Program-made: the position numbers and the translations under genes
Notes under the pieces: generated by a model
What the model saw: the letters and a program-made list of their open reading frames with translations, nothing else
What the model was told of the DNA's origin: nothing
Databases searched by the model: none
In this document: positions 57,673 to 64,000 of the stretch, piece by piece
How the letters are laid out: each line of letters opens with the position of its first letter
Numbering within the stretch: position 1 is the stretch's first letter
Assembly (NCBI GenBank): GCA_965204235.1
Contig: OZ241979.1
Span: 3,658,001-3,722,000, forward strand
DNA: 64,000 bases
Reading direction: 5' to 3'
From: JAJDTQ01 sp965204235
GTDB lineage: Bacteria > Desulfobacterota > Binatia > UBA9968 > JAJDTQ01

Positions 57673-58044
57673 TTGACGCGTTTCTACCCCAAGCGGTGGG
57701 GGATTGAGACGAGCTTTCGGGACATCAAGGACTTGCGCTTCGGGATGGGGTTGGGAGCCATGCGGATAGCGAATCCGGCGCGTCGGGACCGGATGCTGCT
57801 GCTGAGCGCCCTGGCCATCGCGTTGCTGAGCCTTCTGGGGGGTGCGGGAGAGAGCCTGGGTCATGACCGGTGGTTGCGGGCCAACACCGTGAAGCACCGC
57901 ACCCATTCGTTGTTCCGACAGGGCCTGATGCTCTATGACCACATCCCCAACTGGCCCGAACACCGCCTGCGTCCCCTCATGGATCGGTTTGCTCAAATGC
58001 TCATGGAACAACCACTCCATCGCAATGTCTTCGCCATCCTCTGA
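57673..58044 (+). pseudogene. IS4-family transposase, C-terminal remnant
   Basis: About 123 residues from the C-terminus of a DDE transposase: FYPKRWGIETSFRDIKD contains the IS4 Y-(2)-R-(3)-E-(6)-K signature exactly (with the catalytic Glu), followed by RMLLLSALAIALLSLLG and the usual tail. The N-terminal and central catalytic Asp regions are missing and no terminal inverted repeats can be matched, so the element is dead. It separates the hsdM/hsdS part from the hsdR part of the restriction locus. Confidence 0.85.
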
Positions 58045-58074
58045 ACCCTCAAAAATGAGGGGATGTTTGAGGTG

Positions 58075-58839
58075 TCATGCGGCAAGTTCCTCGCGTGCAT
58101 CCTCCCGGGCTGACCATGGAATCGGATTCACGTCATAACTGCGCATGGCTGCGAGCACGTTTTCTGAAATCGGGTTGTCCGTGTCGTTGAGGAGGGCGTA
58201 GGCGCGGCAGCCCGGCGAACGCACCTCTTTCGTATCGACCCACGAAAACGCGATTGCCTGTGCGGTATCGCGGCTCGGACGGTTGATCGTCCGTAGGACA
58301 CGCTTCGGCTTGACCCTTGACTTGGGTATGACGAAGTCGAATCGATGATCGTAACCGCTCTTGCCGGAAAACTTGACGTTGGGCGTATATCGAATATCGA
58401 AAAGATCCAGCCACGCCACCACGTCTTCATAGAACAGGCTGGTAGTGAGAGGCGAAGCCAGATAGAATAGATCACCGACGGCAAGCATCGCCTGTATCAG
58501 GTTGTGCTTTCGCAACGCAAAGTTGTCGGAGGATGCTCGAACTTCGAGGGTTTTCTCGATGATCTGTACGCCGAAACCATTGAGGATCGTTTTCAGCAGC
58601 TCGCGTCTCTTGCCACTATCGATCTTACAGCCCGATTGTTCCAGGTCGTTGAGGATGTAACCGTCGTCGGTCAATATGAATCCGCCATTGGACCGTTTGG
58701 CGTAGATTTGGAGACAATCGTTATGACGATCCAGATACGGTGTGGTGATCTCTATCCAGTCGCCGGTCTCGCGGAGACTCGTACGATCCCGCAGCCAGAC
58801 CCAATACTGATCTAACAAAGATTGAATTTCGTCAATCAT
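58075..58839 (-). CDS. DUF1828/DUF1829 domain protein
   Basis: The 254-residue protein has an N-terminal DUF1828 region (WIEITTPYLDRHNDCLQIYAKRSNGGFILTDDGYILNDLEQSG, residues 27-71) and a C-terminal DUF1829 region (KSGYDHRFDFVIPKSRVKPKRVLRTINRPSRDTAQAIAFSWVDTKE). The D-x-F-x-x-P-x-x-x-x-x-P-x-R core and the following strands suggest a nuclease-like fold, but function is unknown. Proteins of this type accompany restriction and toxin loci. The ATG overlaps the stop of the DUF6978-like gene by 4 bp, so both are translated together. Confidence 0.82.
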   Translation of the reverse strand: MIDEIQSLLDQYWVWLRDRTSLRETGDWIEITTPYLDRHNDCLQIYAKRSNGGFILTDDGYILNDLEQSGCKIDSGKRRELLKTILNGFGVQIIEKTLEVRASSDNFALRKHNLIQAMLAVGDLFYLASPLTTSLFYEDVVAWLDLFDIRYTPNVKFSGKSGYDHRFDFVIPKSRVKPKRVLRTINRPSRDTAQAIAFSWVDTKEVRSPGCRAYALLNDTDNPISENVLAAMRSYDVNPIPWSAREDAREELAA

Positions 58840-59408
58840 GGGAAAAGACCTCGTCGAATCACGGGCGGTTCCACGATGTGGCAATAATGCATGAAGTCCT
58901 GGAGGGTTTGCCATGCGTCGGGGAGGTTTGGGAAATAATCGCATGGAGCCGGCATTGCCCATTTGTTAAGGGTCTTAGAATAGGCGCCATTTGATGGGAA
59001 GGAAACCGGGCTGAAGGGCCTGTAAACAGCGACGGCTACTGCGCTATCATACTGTTGTATGGTGACAGCTACTCTAAGATCCTCAATATCGCCAAGCCCC
59101 TCGCGGTAAACATGCAGGTGGGGTGACCTGATTTCTTCGCCATCGGGATTGCGATGTGGCGCACCGCCAAAATCCAGCCGGGCAAGGACCACGACCTGAC
59201 GTCCCCGGTTCTGGTAGGTGCCCTTGGTCAGGTCGATCCGTCCCCGACGCAGGTCGAGGAGAAACGATTCGCGCCGGTCCATGGAAACTAGCGGAATCGT
59301 GACAGACCCGCCGAGGTCGGGATATCGCCACTCCGTTTCATCGCTGCGGCGCTTCTCCATTGCGGTCAACGCATCGGCTTCCGCCTGCGTGAGGTTGACG
59401 TCAGCCAT
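58836..59408 (-). CDS. DUF6978-like protein
   Basis: The 190-residue protein begins MADVNLTQAEADALTAMEKR and continues WRYPDLGGSVTIPLVSMDRRESFLLDLRRGRIDLTKGTYQNRGRQVVVLARLDFGGAPHRNPDGEEIRSPHLHVYREG. This pattern (short helix, then a beta-rich domain with HRNPDG and PHLHVYREG) is that of proteins annotated DUF6978, usually paired with a DUF1828 gene as here. It overlaps hsdS by 8 bp upstream and the DUF1828 gene by 4 bp downstream. Function unknown; a toxin-antitoxin-like or effector pair is an inference. Confidence 0.75.
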   Translation of the reverse strand: MADVNLTQAEADALTAMEKRRSDETEWRYPDLGGSVTIPLVSMDRRESFLLDLRRGRIDLTKGTYQNRGRQVVVLARLDFGGAPHRNPDGEEIRSPHLHVYREGLGDIEDLRVAVTIQQYDSAVAVAVYRPFSPVSFPSNGAYSKTLNKWAMPAPCDYFPNLPDAWQTLQDFMHYCHIVEPPVIRRGLFP

Positions 59409-61203
59409 CGTGGAACTCCGTCGAGAAGCCTTGTGGAGCATCTATTCGTAGCTCCCCCGAAACCAGCTTCGGCAAAAGTGTATCTCGCAGGGAAGCCAAG
59501 GTACGGCTTTCTTCCTCCAAGCCATGCCGGCGCGTAAAGAGGCTCTGCACATGCTCGCCGAAGCGGGCAACAAGGGGGGTTGGCGGTGTCACCTGCTTGT
59601 TGAGGTAGGCCAAGTTCCGGTTCAGGCCGGGCACCGCTGAGTCGGCAGCAACGGAGGGCAACCCTTGGCCTTCCAGGGCGTAGAACAGAAAAGGCAGGCT
59701 TTGCGGCGTGTCCTTGGGAACGACATAGAAAGTGGTGTCAATGGGAAAGCAAGCGCCAGCGGCCCAGGTGACGGTTCCCGGATTTCCCTTGCGGCCCACA
59801 ATGATGTTCGGTCCCTGGATGAATGGCTGGTCATGCCAGCCGATGCGGCCATTTGAGCCGTACACCGGGACCGAGCCGGTCTGCCGTTGATCCGCCTTGA
59901 GCGCTTTGCCGTACGCGAGTTCGACGAGAGCTCCGAGCGGCTTGACCGCCCACCCTGCGGGAATCGGCCCCAACTCTGACGCCGCGAAGCTATCCGAAAA
60001 CAGTGCCGCAATTTCTGCTTCCATCCCGGCCAGATATGCCTGGGCGCGCTCGGCTGTCCAGTCGCCGCCCTTGAGAAGGGGTAGTGGCGTCTGACTTCCC
60101 CCCACCGGCTCGACTGTGGGCTGACGCCCTTGTCTCGCCGACTCCCCCTCAAGGGGGGAGTGATCGGAGGGCGTAGCTTTCGTTGATCGGGTGGAGTCTT
60201 CCCGACGAGGGATCTGGTTGGCAGTGTGACGTTTCAGGGTGGCCTTGGCGTGGGCGGGGTCGAAATCGACGAACCAGGACTTGAACAGCGCCCGCGCCAT
60301 TGCCTCCAGGGTCTCGTTCATGCGGCGGTTCAACTCGATCTTGTCGTCCAGCGTGCCAAGGATGTGGGCGATGGCGCGTTGTTCGCTGAGATCTGTCGGT
60401 ATTGCGATTGGAAAACTGCCCATCTCGGTCAATGGGATACGATTCACGGTACTGCCATGAATTGTTCTCGACCGAAGGACTTCCTGGAAGCGTTCCCCGA
60501 GAAAGGCATACAGGAGGAAACGAGCGTCTATCCTGCGGTCTTTGGGACGGAGCAAGCCCATGCGTCGTCCAAGACAGCACCGAAGACCCGTGGGAATATG
60601 CGCGGCCTCTCCAAGACGGGTTTCGTAGGAAAAAACGGTGTCGCCCGGTTCAGGAGTTACCCGTTGCGTCCAGCGCTTATAGTCTTCTTCAGAAAGATGT
60701 TCGGTTTTACCCAGGTCAAGGCGGCCCGACGCCAGATTTGATATCCCGAGAAAAATCGGTCCCGCGTCTGTCTTCTTGGGGGTGGCATGAGGGCCATCGT
60801 AGATTTCGACAAGTTCACCAAGGGCGACCTCCTGCCGTTTGCCCGCGGTGTTGCCGTCCTCCTTCTCCACCAACACCACATACCCCCGCTCGATCTCCCG
60901 ATGAAAGCCCTTCGGCAGCCTCGCCCAGTCGCGTGCTTCCACCAGAAAGGGGATGTTGGACTCCTGCAGGGCTTCCCGGAAGTCGCCCACGCGGCCGATT
61001 GGAATCTCTTGCAGGTCGGGGCTGCGCAGGACCAAGTCCAGGTCGCTGCCGTCGTGGCTTTGGCCGTTTACGCGGCTGCCGTAGGCCCATACCTCGATTC
61101 CGGGCAGGTGTTCCCGCAGCAGGGCAAGCAGCATTTCCCGATGTCGGGGCAACAGGTGCAGCCTGTGGGCTGGCAATGCCGGGCCGGTGTGAGGCTTACT
61201 CAT
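59401..61203 (-). CDS. hsdS: MNT nucleotidyltransferase - HsdS fusion (type I specificity subunit)
   Basis: The 600-residue fusion has residues 1-115 as a minimal nucleotidyltransferase of the MNT antitoxin class: VWAYGSRVNGQSHDGSDLDLVL with Gly42-Ser43 and Asp54/Asp56. Residues 120-600 are HsdS with two target-recognition domains (start VALGELVEIYDGPHATPK, and WAVKPLGALVELAYGKALKADQR) and the two conserved helices (LSEQRAIAHILGTLDDKIELNRRMNETLEAMARALFKSWFVDF and the C-terminal LRDTLLPKLVSGELRI). HsdS sets DNA recognition for HsdM2S and HsdR. A palindromic repeat is inserted in frame in the central linker (near residue 350). Overlaps: HEPN gene 8 bp, DUF6978-like gene 8 bp. Confidence 0.92.
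   Translation of the reverse strand: MSKPHTGPALPAHRLHLLPRHREMLLALLREHLPGIEVWAYGSRVNGQSHDGSDLDLVLRSPDLQEIPIGRVGDFREALQESNIPFLVEARDWARLPKGFHREIERGYVVLVEKEDGNTAGKRQEVALGELVEIYDGPHATPKKTDAGPIFLGISNLASGRLDLGKTEHLSEEDYKRWTQRVTPEPGDTVFSYETRLGEAAHIPTGLRCCLGRRMGLLRPKDRRIDARFLLYAFLGERFQEVLRSRTIHGSTVNRIPLTEMGSFPIAIPTDLSEQRAIAHILGTLDDKIELNRRMNETLEAMARALFKSWFVDFDPAHAKATLKRHTANQIPRREDSTRSTKATPSDHSPLEGESARQGRQPTVEPVGGSQTPLPLLKGGDWTAERAQAYLAGMEAEIAALFSDSFAASELGPIPAGWAVKPLGALVELAYGKALKADQRQTGSVPVYGSNGRIGWHDQPFIQGPNIIVGRKGNPGTVTWAAGACFPIDTTFYVVPKDTPQSLPFLFYALEGQGLPSVAADSAVPGLNRNLAYLNKQVTPPTPLVARFGEHVQSLFTRRHGLEEESRTLASLRDTLLPKLVSGELRIDAPQGFSTEFHDG
60141..60160. repeat. Dispersed palindrome family C inside hsdS
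   Basis: ACTCCCCCTCAAGGGGGGAG lies within the hsdS frame and encodes the SPLEGE part of the central linker. It matches the intergenic copies at 34817, 39275, 48903, 49057 and 61710. Confidence 0.8.
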
Positions 61204-61618
61204 CGCCTGCTTCCTCGAGCACCGCGGCCAGCGCCTTGGCGTCGGTGATGAAGTCCGGCAGGAGCCGCAGGGTGGTTTCCGCGAAGTCTTCGCCGTAGTC
61301 GTGCGCGGTGTCGTTGCGGTTGTCCCGGTACCGTAGCCAGCGTTCCGCGGCGTCGGTGGGGATCAGTCCGTGCTTGGCGGCGTGGCGGAAGGCGTCCTTG
61401 AAGATCAGGTGGTCGGCCTGCCGGTTGCTGGCGAACCAGGGACGCAGGCGTTTCTTGAGCAGCTTGCCGCTCTGTTCCAGCACCAGTTCGAACTCCTTGA
61501 CGCAGGCGGCGCGGCAGATCTCGTAGGCGATCCCCTCCGCTTCGCCGCGTTCGAGGGGTTTGAAGGCGGCTTCCAGCGTATCGAGGCAGCGCCTCAGGTA
61601 GTCGGTGTTGATGGTCAT
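61196..61618 (-). CDS. HEPN-domain protein (HI0074-type, nucleotidyltransferase-partner)
   Basis: The 140-residue helical protein of the HEPN superfamily has RNDTAH at residues 101-106, which is the R-x4-H catalytic motif of HEPN ribonucleases (here with the usual polar residue after Arg), and RCLDTLEAAFK and ACVKEFELVLEQSGKLLKKRL typical of the HI0074/nucleotidyltransferase-substrate-binding group. In HEPN/MNT modules the MNT enzyme adenylylates and silences the HEPN RNase. Here the MNT domain is the N-terminus of the next gene, HsdS, which overlaps by 8 bp. ATG 61618 is preferred over the longer frame. Confidence 0.88.
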   Translation of the reverse strand: MTINTDYLRRCLDTLEAAFKPLERGEAEGIAYEICRAACVKEFELVLEQSGKLLKKRLRPWFASNRQADHLIFKDAFRHAAKHGLIPTDAAERWLRYRDNRNDTAHDYGEDFAETTLRLLPDFITDAKALAAVLEEAGDE

Positions 61619-61709
61619 GGCCTTGGGGAAGGTCTCTTTCAGTCCGGTCACCCGTCCGTCCGCTGGCGCTGGTTTTCGGCTATCCGGTTGCATTGATTCC
61701 CCCCTCCCT

Positions 61710-61880
61710 AACCCTCCCCCTCAAGGGGGGGAGGGGATCGGATCGGAGTTCTCCGCTATGAGGGGATCGGAGTTCTCCGCAAGGCCGAACCGGGGACAGC
61801 AAAGTGGGAACCGGACATCATCGCGTGGGAGGAGGTGTCACGACCCACACGAAACCCGGAAGCGCCGGAAGAAACGGGAT
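61710..61880. repeat. Dispersed families C and D cluster
   Basis: CCCTCCCCCTCAAGGGGGGG palindrome, two GGGATCGGAGTTCTCCGC-type units, and CACACGAAACCCGGAAGCGC, matching the cluster at 49057-49145 and the one at 39239. Confidence 0.75.
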
Positions 61881-61886
61881 CGGGAG

Positions 61887-61964
61887 TTACGGCTGTTTGC
61901 TTGCCCACCAGAGAAGCGGGCCGCCGATGGCGATACCTACGAGGAATAACAGAATGTATTCCAT
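61887..61964 (-). CDS. Single-span membrane peptide (25 aa)
   Basis: MEYILLFLVGIAIGGPLLWW and five more residues: one hydrophobic helix with a short polar tail (ASKQP). AAGGA lies 8 bp before the ATG at 61964; another in-frame ATG is 6 bp upstream (61970). It sits between hsdM and the HEPN gene on the same strand. Its size and GG-P kink resemble small membrane peptides, but no family is recognised. Confidence 0.5.
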   Translation of the reverse strand: MEYILLFLVGIAIGGPLLWWASKQP

Positions 61965-62094
61965 GGTCATGTCCTTTCTGGCGGTTCCGATAATAGCACG
62001 GCGGCTGTCAGAAAGACAGGCCAGCACTTTTGCCCGTTCCGTCCCAAGCTGTAGTCTGAACAGTTTGAAGGCGTGCCCGAGCATCTTTGCCCCT

Positions 62095-63795
62095 TTATGG
62101 TTGACCGCCGAACCCGAGACGCTTCAGGTTCTCGGCGATGGCGGCGTCGAGCCGTGCGCCTTCGGCCTGCTGGGCGCGGAGGTCCGCGGCCAGCCGCTTC
62201 ATCTTTTCCTCGAAGGGCTCGCCGTCGTCCTGCTGCGCTTCCGCGCCCACGTAGCGGCCGGGGGTGAGCACGTGGCCGTGTTTGCGGATGTCCTCCAGGG
62301 GGGCGCTTTTGCAGAAGCCGGGGACGTCGGCATAGGGAGGGGCGCCGTCACCCCGGCTTTCCTTCGGGGGAGTGGGGACAGGATGTAGCAGTCTCTTCGA
62401 GCGGGAGGCGGTCCGCCGGTCGCGCCCGCGCCCACGATCCGCCGCTTGGGGCGCTTCCGTCGCAGGGACGGCGGTGCCGCCGCGATAGGCGTGGTAGGTG
62501 GCGGCGATGCGGGCGATGTCGTCGTCGGTCAGTTCGCGGTGGGTGCGATCGACCATGCGGCCGAGTTTGCGGGCGTCGATGAACAGGACCTCGCCGCGGC
62601 GGTCGCGGAACCGGCCGTTGCCGCGGTCACGGGCCAGGAACCACAGGCAGGCGGGGATCTGGGTCGAGTAGAAGAGTTGGCCGGGCAGGGCGATCATGCA
62701 GTCCACCAAGTCGGCTTCGACCAGGTTCCTGCGGATCTCGCCTTCGCCGGACTGCCCGGACGACAGGGAGCCGTTGGCGAGCACGAAGCCGGCTGCGCCC
62801 GCGGGCGCCAAGTGGTGGACCATGTGTTGCACCCAGGCGAAGTTGGCGTTGCGCCGGGGCGGCGCGCCGTACTGCCAGCGCTTGTCGTCGGTGAGGCGTT
62901 CGCCGCCCCAGTCGGAGACGTTGAAGGGCGGGTTGGCGAGTATGAAGTCGGCCTTGAGGTCGGGGTGGCGGTCGTCGTGGAAGCTGTCGCCGTGGGCGAT
63001 CTGTCCCTCGATGCCGCGGATGGCGAGGTTCATCCTGGCCAGCCGCCAAGTGGTGTAGTTGGACTCCTGGCCGTAGATGGAGATGTCGCTGCGCGCGCGG
63101 CCCCCGTTGCCGTTGCCGCTGGCGTGGGCGCGGATGAACTCCACCGACTGCACGAACATGCCGGACGAGCCGCAGCAAGGGTCATAGACCCGGCCCCGGT
63201 AGGGCTCCAGCATCTCCACCAGCAGCTTGACCACGCAGCGCGGGGTGTAGAACTCGCCCCCCTTCTTGCCTTCGGCGCTGGCGAACTGGGACAGGAAATA
63301 CTCGTACACGCGCCCGAGCACGTCCCTGGATCGGGCTTCCTCGTCGCCCACCCGGATGTTGCTGATGAGGTCGATCAACTGGCCGAGCCGCTGCTTGTCC
63401 AGGGCGGGGCGGGCGTAGTCCTTGGGCAGCACGTCCTTGAGGGCGGGGTTGTCGCGCTCGATGGCGCTCATGGCGCGGTCCACGACCTGACCGATGGCGG
63501 CCTGCCGCGCCTGCGCCTCGAGTTGCGTCCAGCGCGCCTCGGACGGCACCCAGAATATGTTCTCGGCGCGGTACTCGTCCGGGTCCTCCGGGTCGGCGCC
63601 CCGTTCCTCTTCGCCCACCAGGCGGGCGTGCATCTCCTCGAAGGCGTCGGAGATGTACTTCAGGAAGACCAGGCCGAGGACCACGTGCTTGTATTCCGCG
63701 GCGTCCATGTTGCCGCGCAAGGTGTCGGCCATGCGCCACAGTTCGGCCTCGTAGCCGGTGGTGGCGCCCTGGGTCGTGGTGTGCGTTTCCGCCAT
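62095..63795 (-). CDS. hsdM: Type I restriction-modification M subunit (N6-adenine methyltransferase)
   Basis: The 566-residue protein has an N-terminal HsdM helical domain (AELWRMADTLRGNMDAAEYKHVVLGLVFLKYISDAFEE), SAM motif I-like DPCCGSSG at 205-212, and the catalytic NPPF at 288-291 followed by NVSDWGGE. KGGEFYTPRCVVKLLVEML and QMVHHLAPAGAAGFVLANGSLSS are standard. Between about residues 465 and 500 there is an Arg/Pro-rich insertion (DRGRGRDRRTASRSKRLLHP) not usual for the family and related in composition to dispersed repeats. ATG 63795; the frame upstream translates element A. Confidence 0.95.
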   Translation of the reverse strand: MAETHTTTQGATTGYEAELWRMADTLRGNMDAAEYKHVVLGLVFLKYISDAFEEMHARLVGEEERGADPEDPDEYRAENIFWVPSEARWTQLEAQARQAAIGQVVDRAMSAIERDNPALKDVLPKDYARPALDKQRLGQLIDLISNIRVGDEEARSRDVLGRVYEYFLSQFASAEGKKGGEFYTPRCVVKLLVEMLEPYRGRVYDPCCGSSGMFVQSVEFIRAHASGNGNGGRARSDISIYGQESNYTTWRLARMNLAIRGIEGQIAHGDSFHDDRHPDLKADFILANPPFNVSDWGGERLTDDKRWQYGAPPRRNANFAWVQHMVHHLAPAGAAGFVLANGSLSSGQSGEGEIRRNLVEADLVDCMIALPGQLFYSTQIPACLWFLARDRGNGRFRDRRGEVLFIDARKLGRMVDRTHRELTDDDIARIAATYHAYRGGTAVPATEAPQAADRGRGRDRRTASRSKRLLHPVPTPPKESRGDGAPPYADVPGFCKSAPLEDIRKHGHVLTPGRYVGAEAQQDDGEPFEEKMKRLAADLRAQQAEGARLDAAIAENLKRLGFGGQP

Positions 63796-63805
63796 GGGCA
63801 GTCCT

Positions 63806-63933
63806 TTCGCGTCCTTCGGCGTCCTTCGACTTCGCTTCGCTACGCTCAGGACGAACGGGGAGCTTCGCTGCGCTCGGGACGAAGGAGGATCGCTGTTCAA
63901 ACGAACGGGGGTGGTTGTTCCGAGTTTCCCCTA
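63806..63933 (+). repeat. Dispersed element A copy upstream of hsdM
   Basis: GGCGTCCTTCGACTTCGCTT, CGCTACGCTCAGGACGAACG, then a second partial core GCTGCGCTCGGGACGAAGG and the end GTTGTTCCGAGTTTCC. It lies at the hsdM promoter side; the last 67 bp of the window show no gene I can support. Confidence 0.75.
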
Positions 63934-64000
63934 TAAGACTACAAGCGCCTCCTTGCCGACACAAACTCCCGCACGCCTTTGCCCTCGCGGGCGCGGATGG

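Overview
The window is GC-rich bacterial chromosome from a diderm (outer-membrane) organism. It carries lgt, a MlaD/MlaF/MlaE-type lipid-transport cluster, a separate MlaA-like lipoprotein, lipA, pgpA and an adenosylcobalamin-dependent ribonucleotide reductase. Amidohydrolases, a flavin-dependent luciferase-fold oxidoreductase, a UGA-containing glycine-reductase-type selenoprotein B, a deoxyhypusine-synthase-like protein and many short palindromic dispersed repeats suggest an uncultured deltaproteobacterium/Desulfobacterota-like or Tectomicrobia-like lineage. That placement is inference; there is no rRNA in the window.

Layout. 0-7.3 kb: housekeeping and envelope genes (thioredoxin-like tail, lgt, MFS transporter, MlaDFE, tRNA methyltransferase, DciA-like protein). 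7.4-28.2 kb: a complete type I-G (former I-U) CRISPR-Cas locus. The order is csb1, csb2 (Cas5-Cas6), cas3 with a C-terminal HD domain, a small Cas8/Cas3-extension-type gene, a PIN-domain gene, a 76-residue ORF, a cas4-cas1 fusion and cas2. A 209-bp leader and an 11-kb array follow, in which I count 150 repeats of 36 bp. The array holds a 126-bp inverted-repeat element (MITE) inserted at a spacer/repeat junction, one spacer present three times in tandem, and a distal end cut off by a REP-type palindrome. 28.5-51.5 kb: metabolism. This part contains nrdJ with a likely NrdR double operator, pgpA, an amidohydrolase, an LLM oxidoreductase, ridA, an epimerase, a BtuFCD/FecBCD-type ABC importer, a three-subunit nitrile hydratase/thiocyanate hydrolase-like cluster, lipA, an alpha/beta hydrolase, a NupC-type transporter, a second amidohydrolase, the selenoprotein, tRNA-Leu(UAA), a DHS-like protein and mlaA.

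52.0-63.8 kb: a type I restriction-modification island on the minus strand, broken into two parts. hsdM is followed by a tightly overlapping four-gene cassette: a HEPN protein, an HsdS carrying an N-terminal MNT nucleotidyltransferase domain, a DUF6978-like protein and a DUF1828/1829 protein. After a decayed stretch with an IS4-type transposase remnant come a DUF4143 ATPase and hsdR. The HEPN/MNT toxin-antitoxin pair welded to the specificity subunit is the arrangement I consider most likely to be a poorly described defence system.

Non-coding layer. At least nine copies or fragments of an approximately 110-bp element with inverted ends (GGAAACTCTGA / TCAGAGGTTCC) and a core reading CTTCGCTACGCTCAGGACG lie between genes. 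A CCCTCCCCCTCAAGGGGG palindrome family and an ATTCCCGCTTTCGCGGGAAT palindrome family are also present. Some copies have entered coding regions (hsdS, possibly hsdM and the mlaA 5' end).
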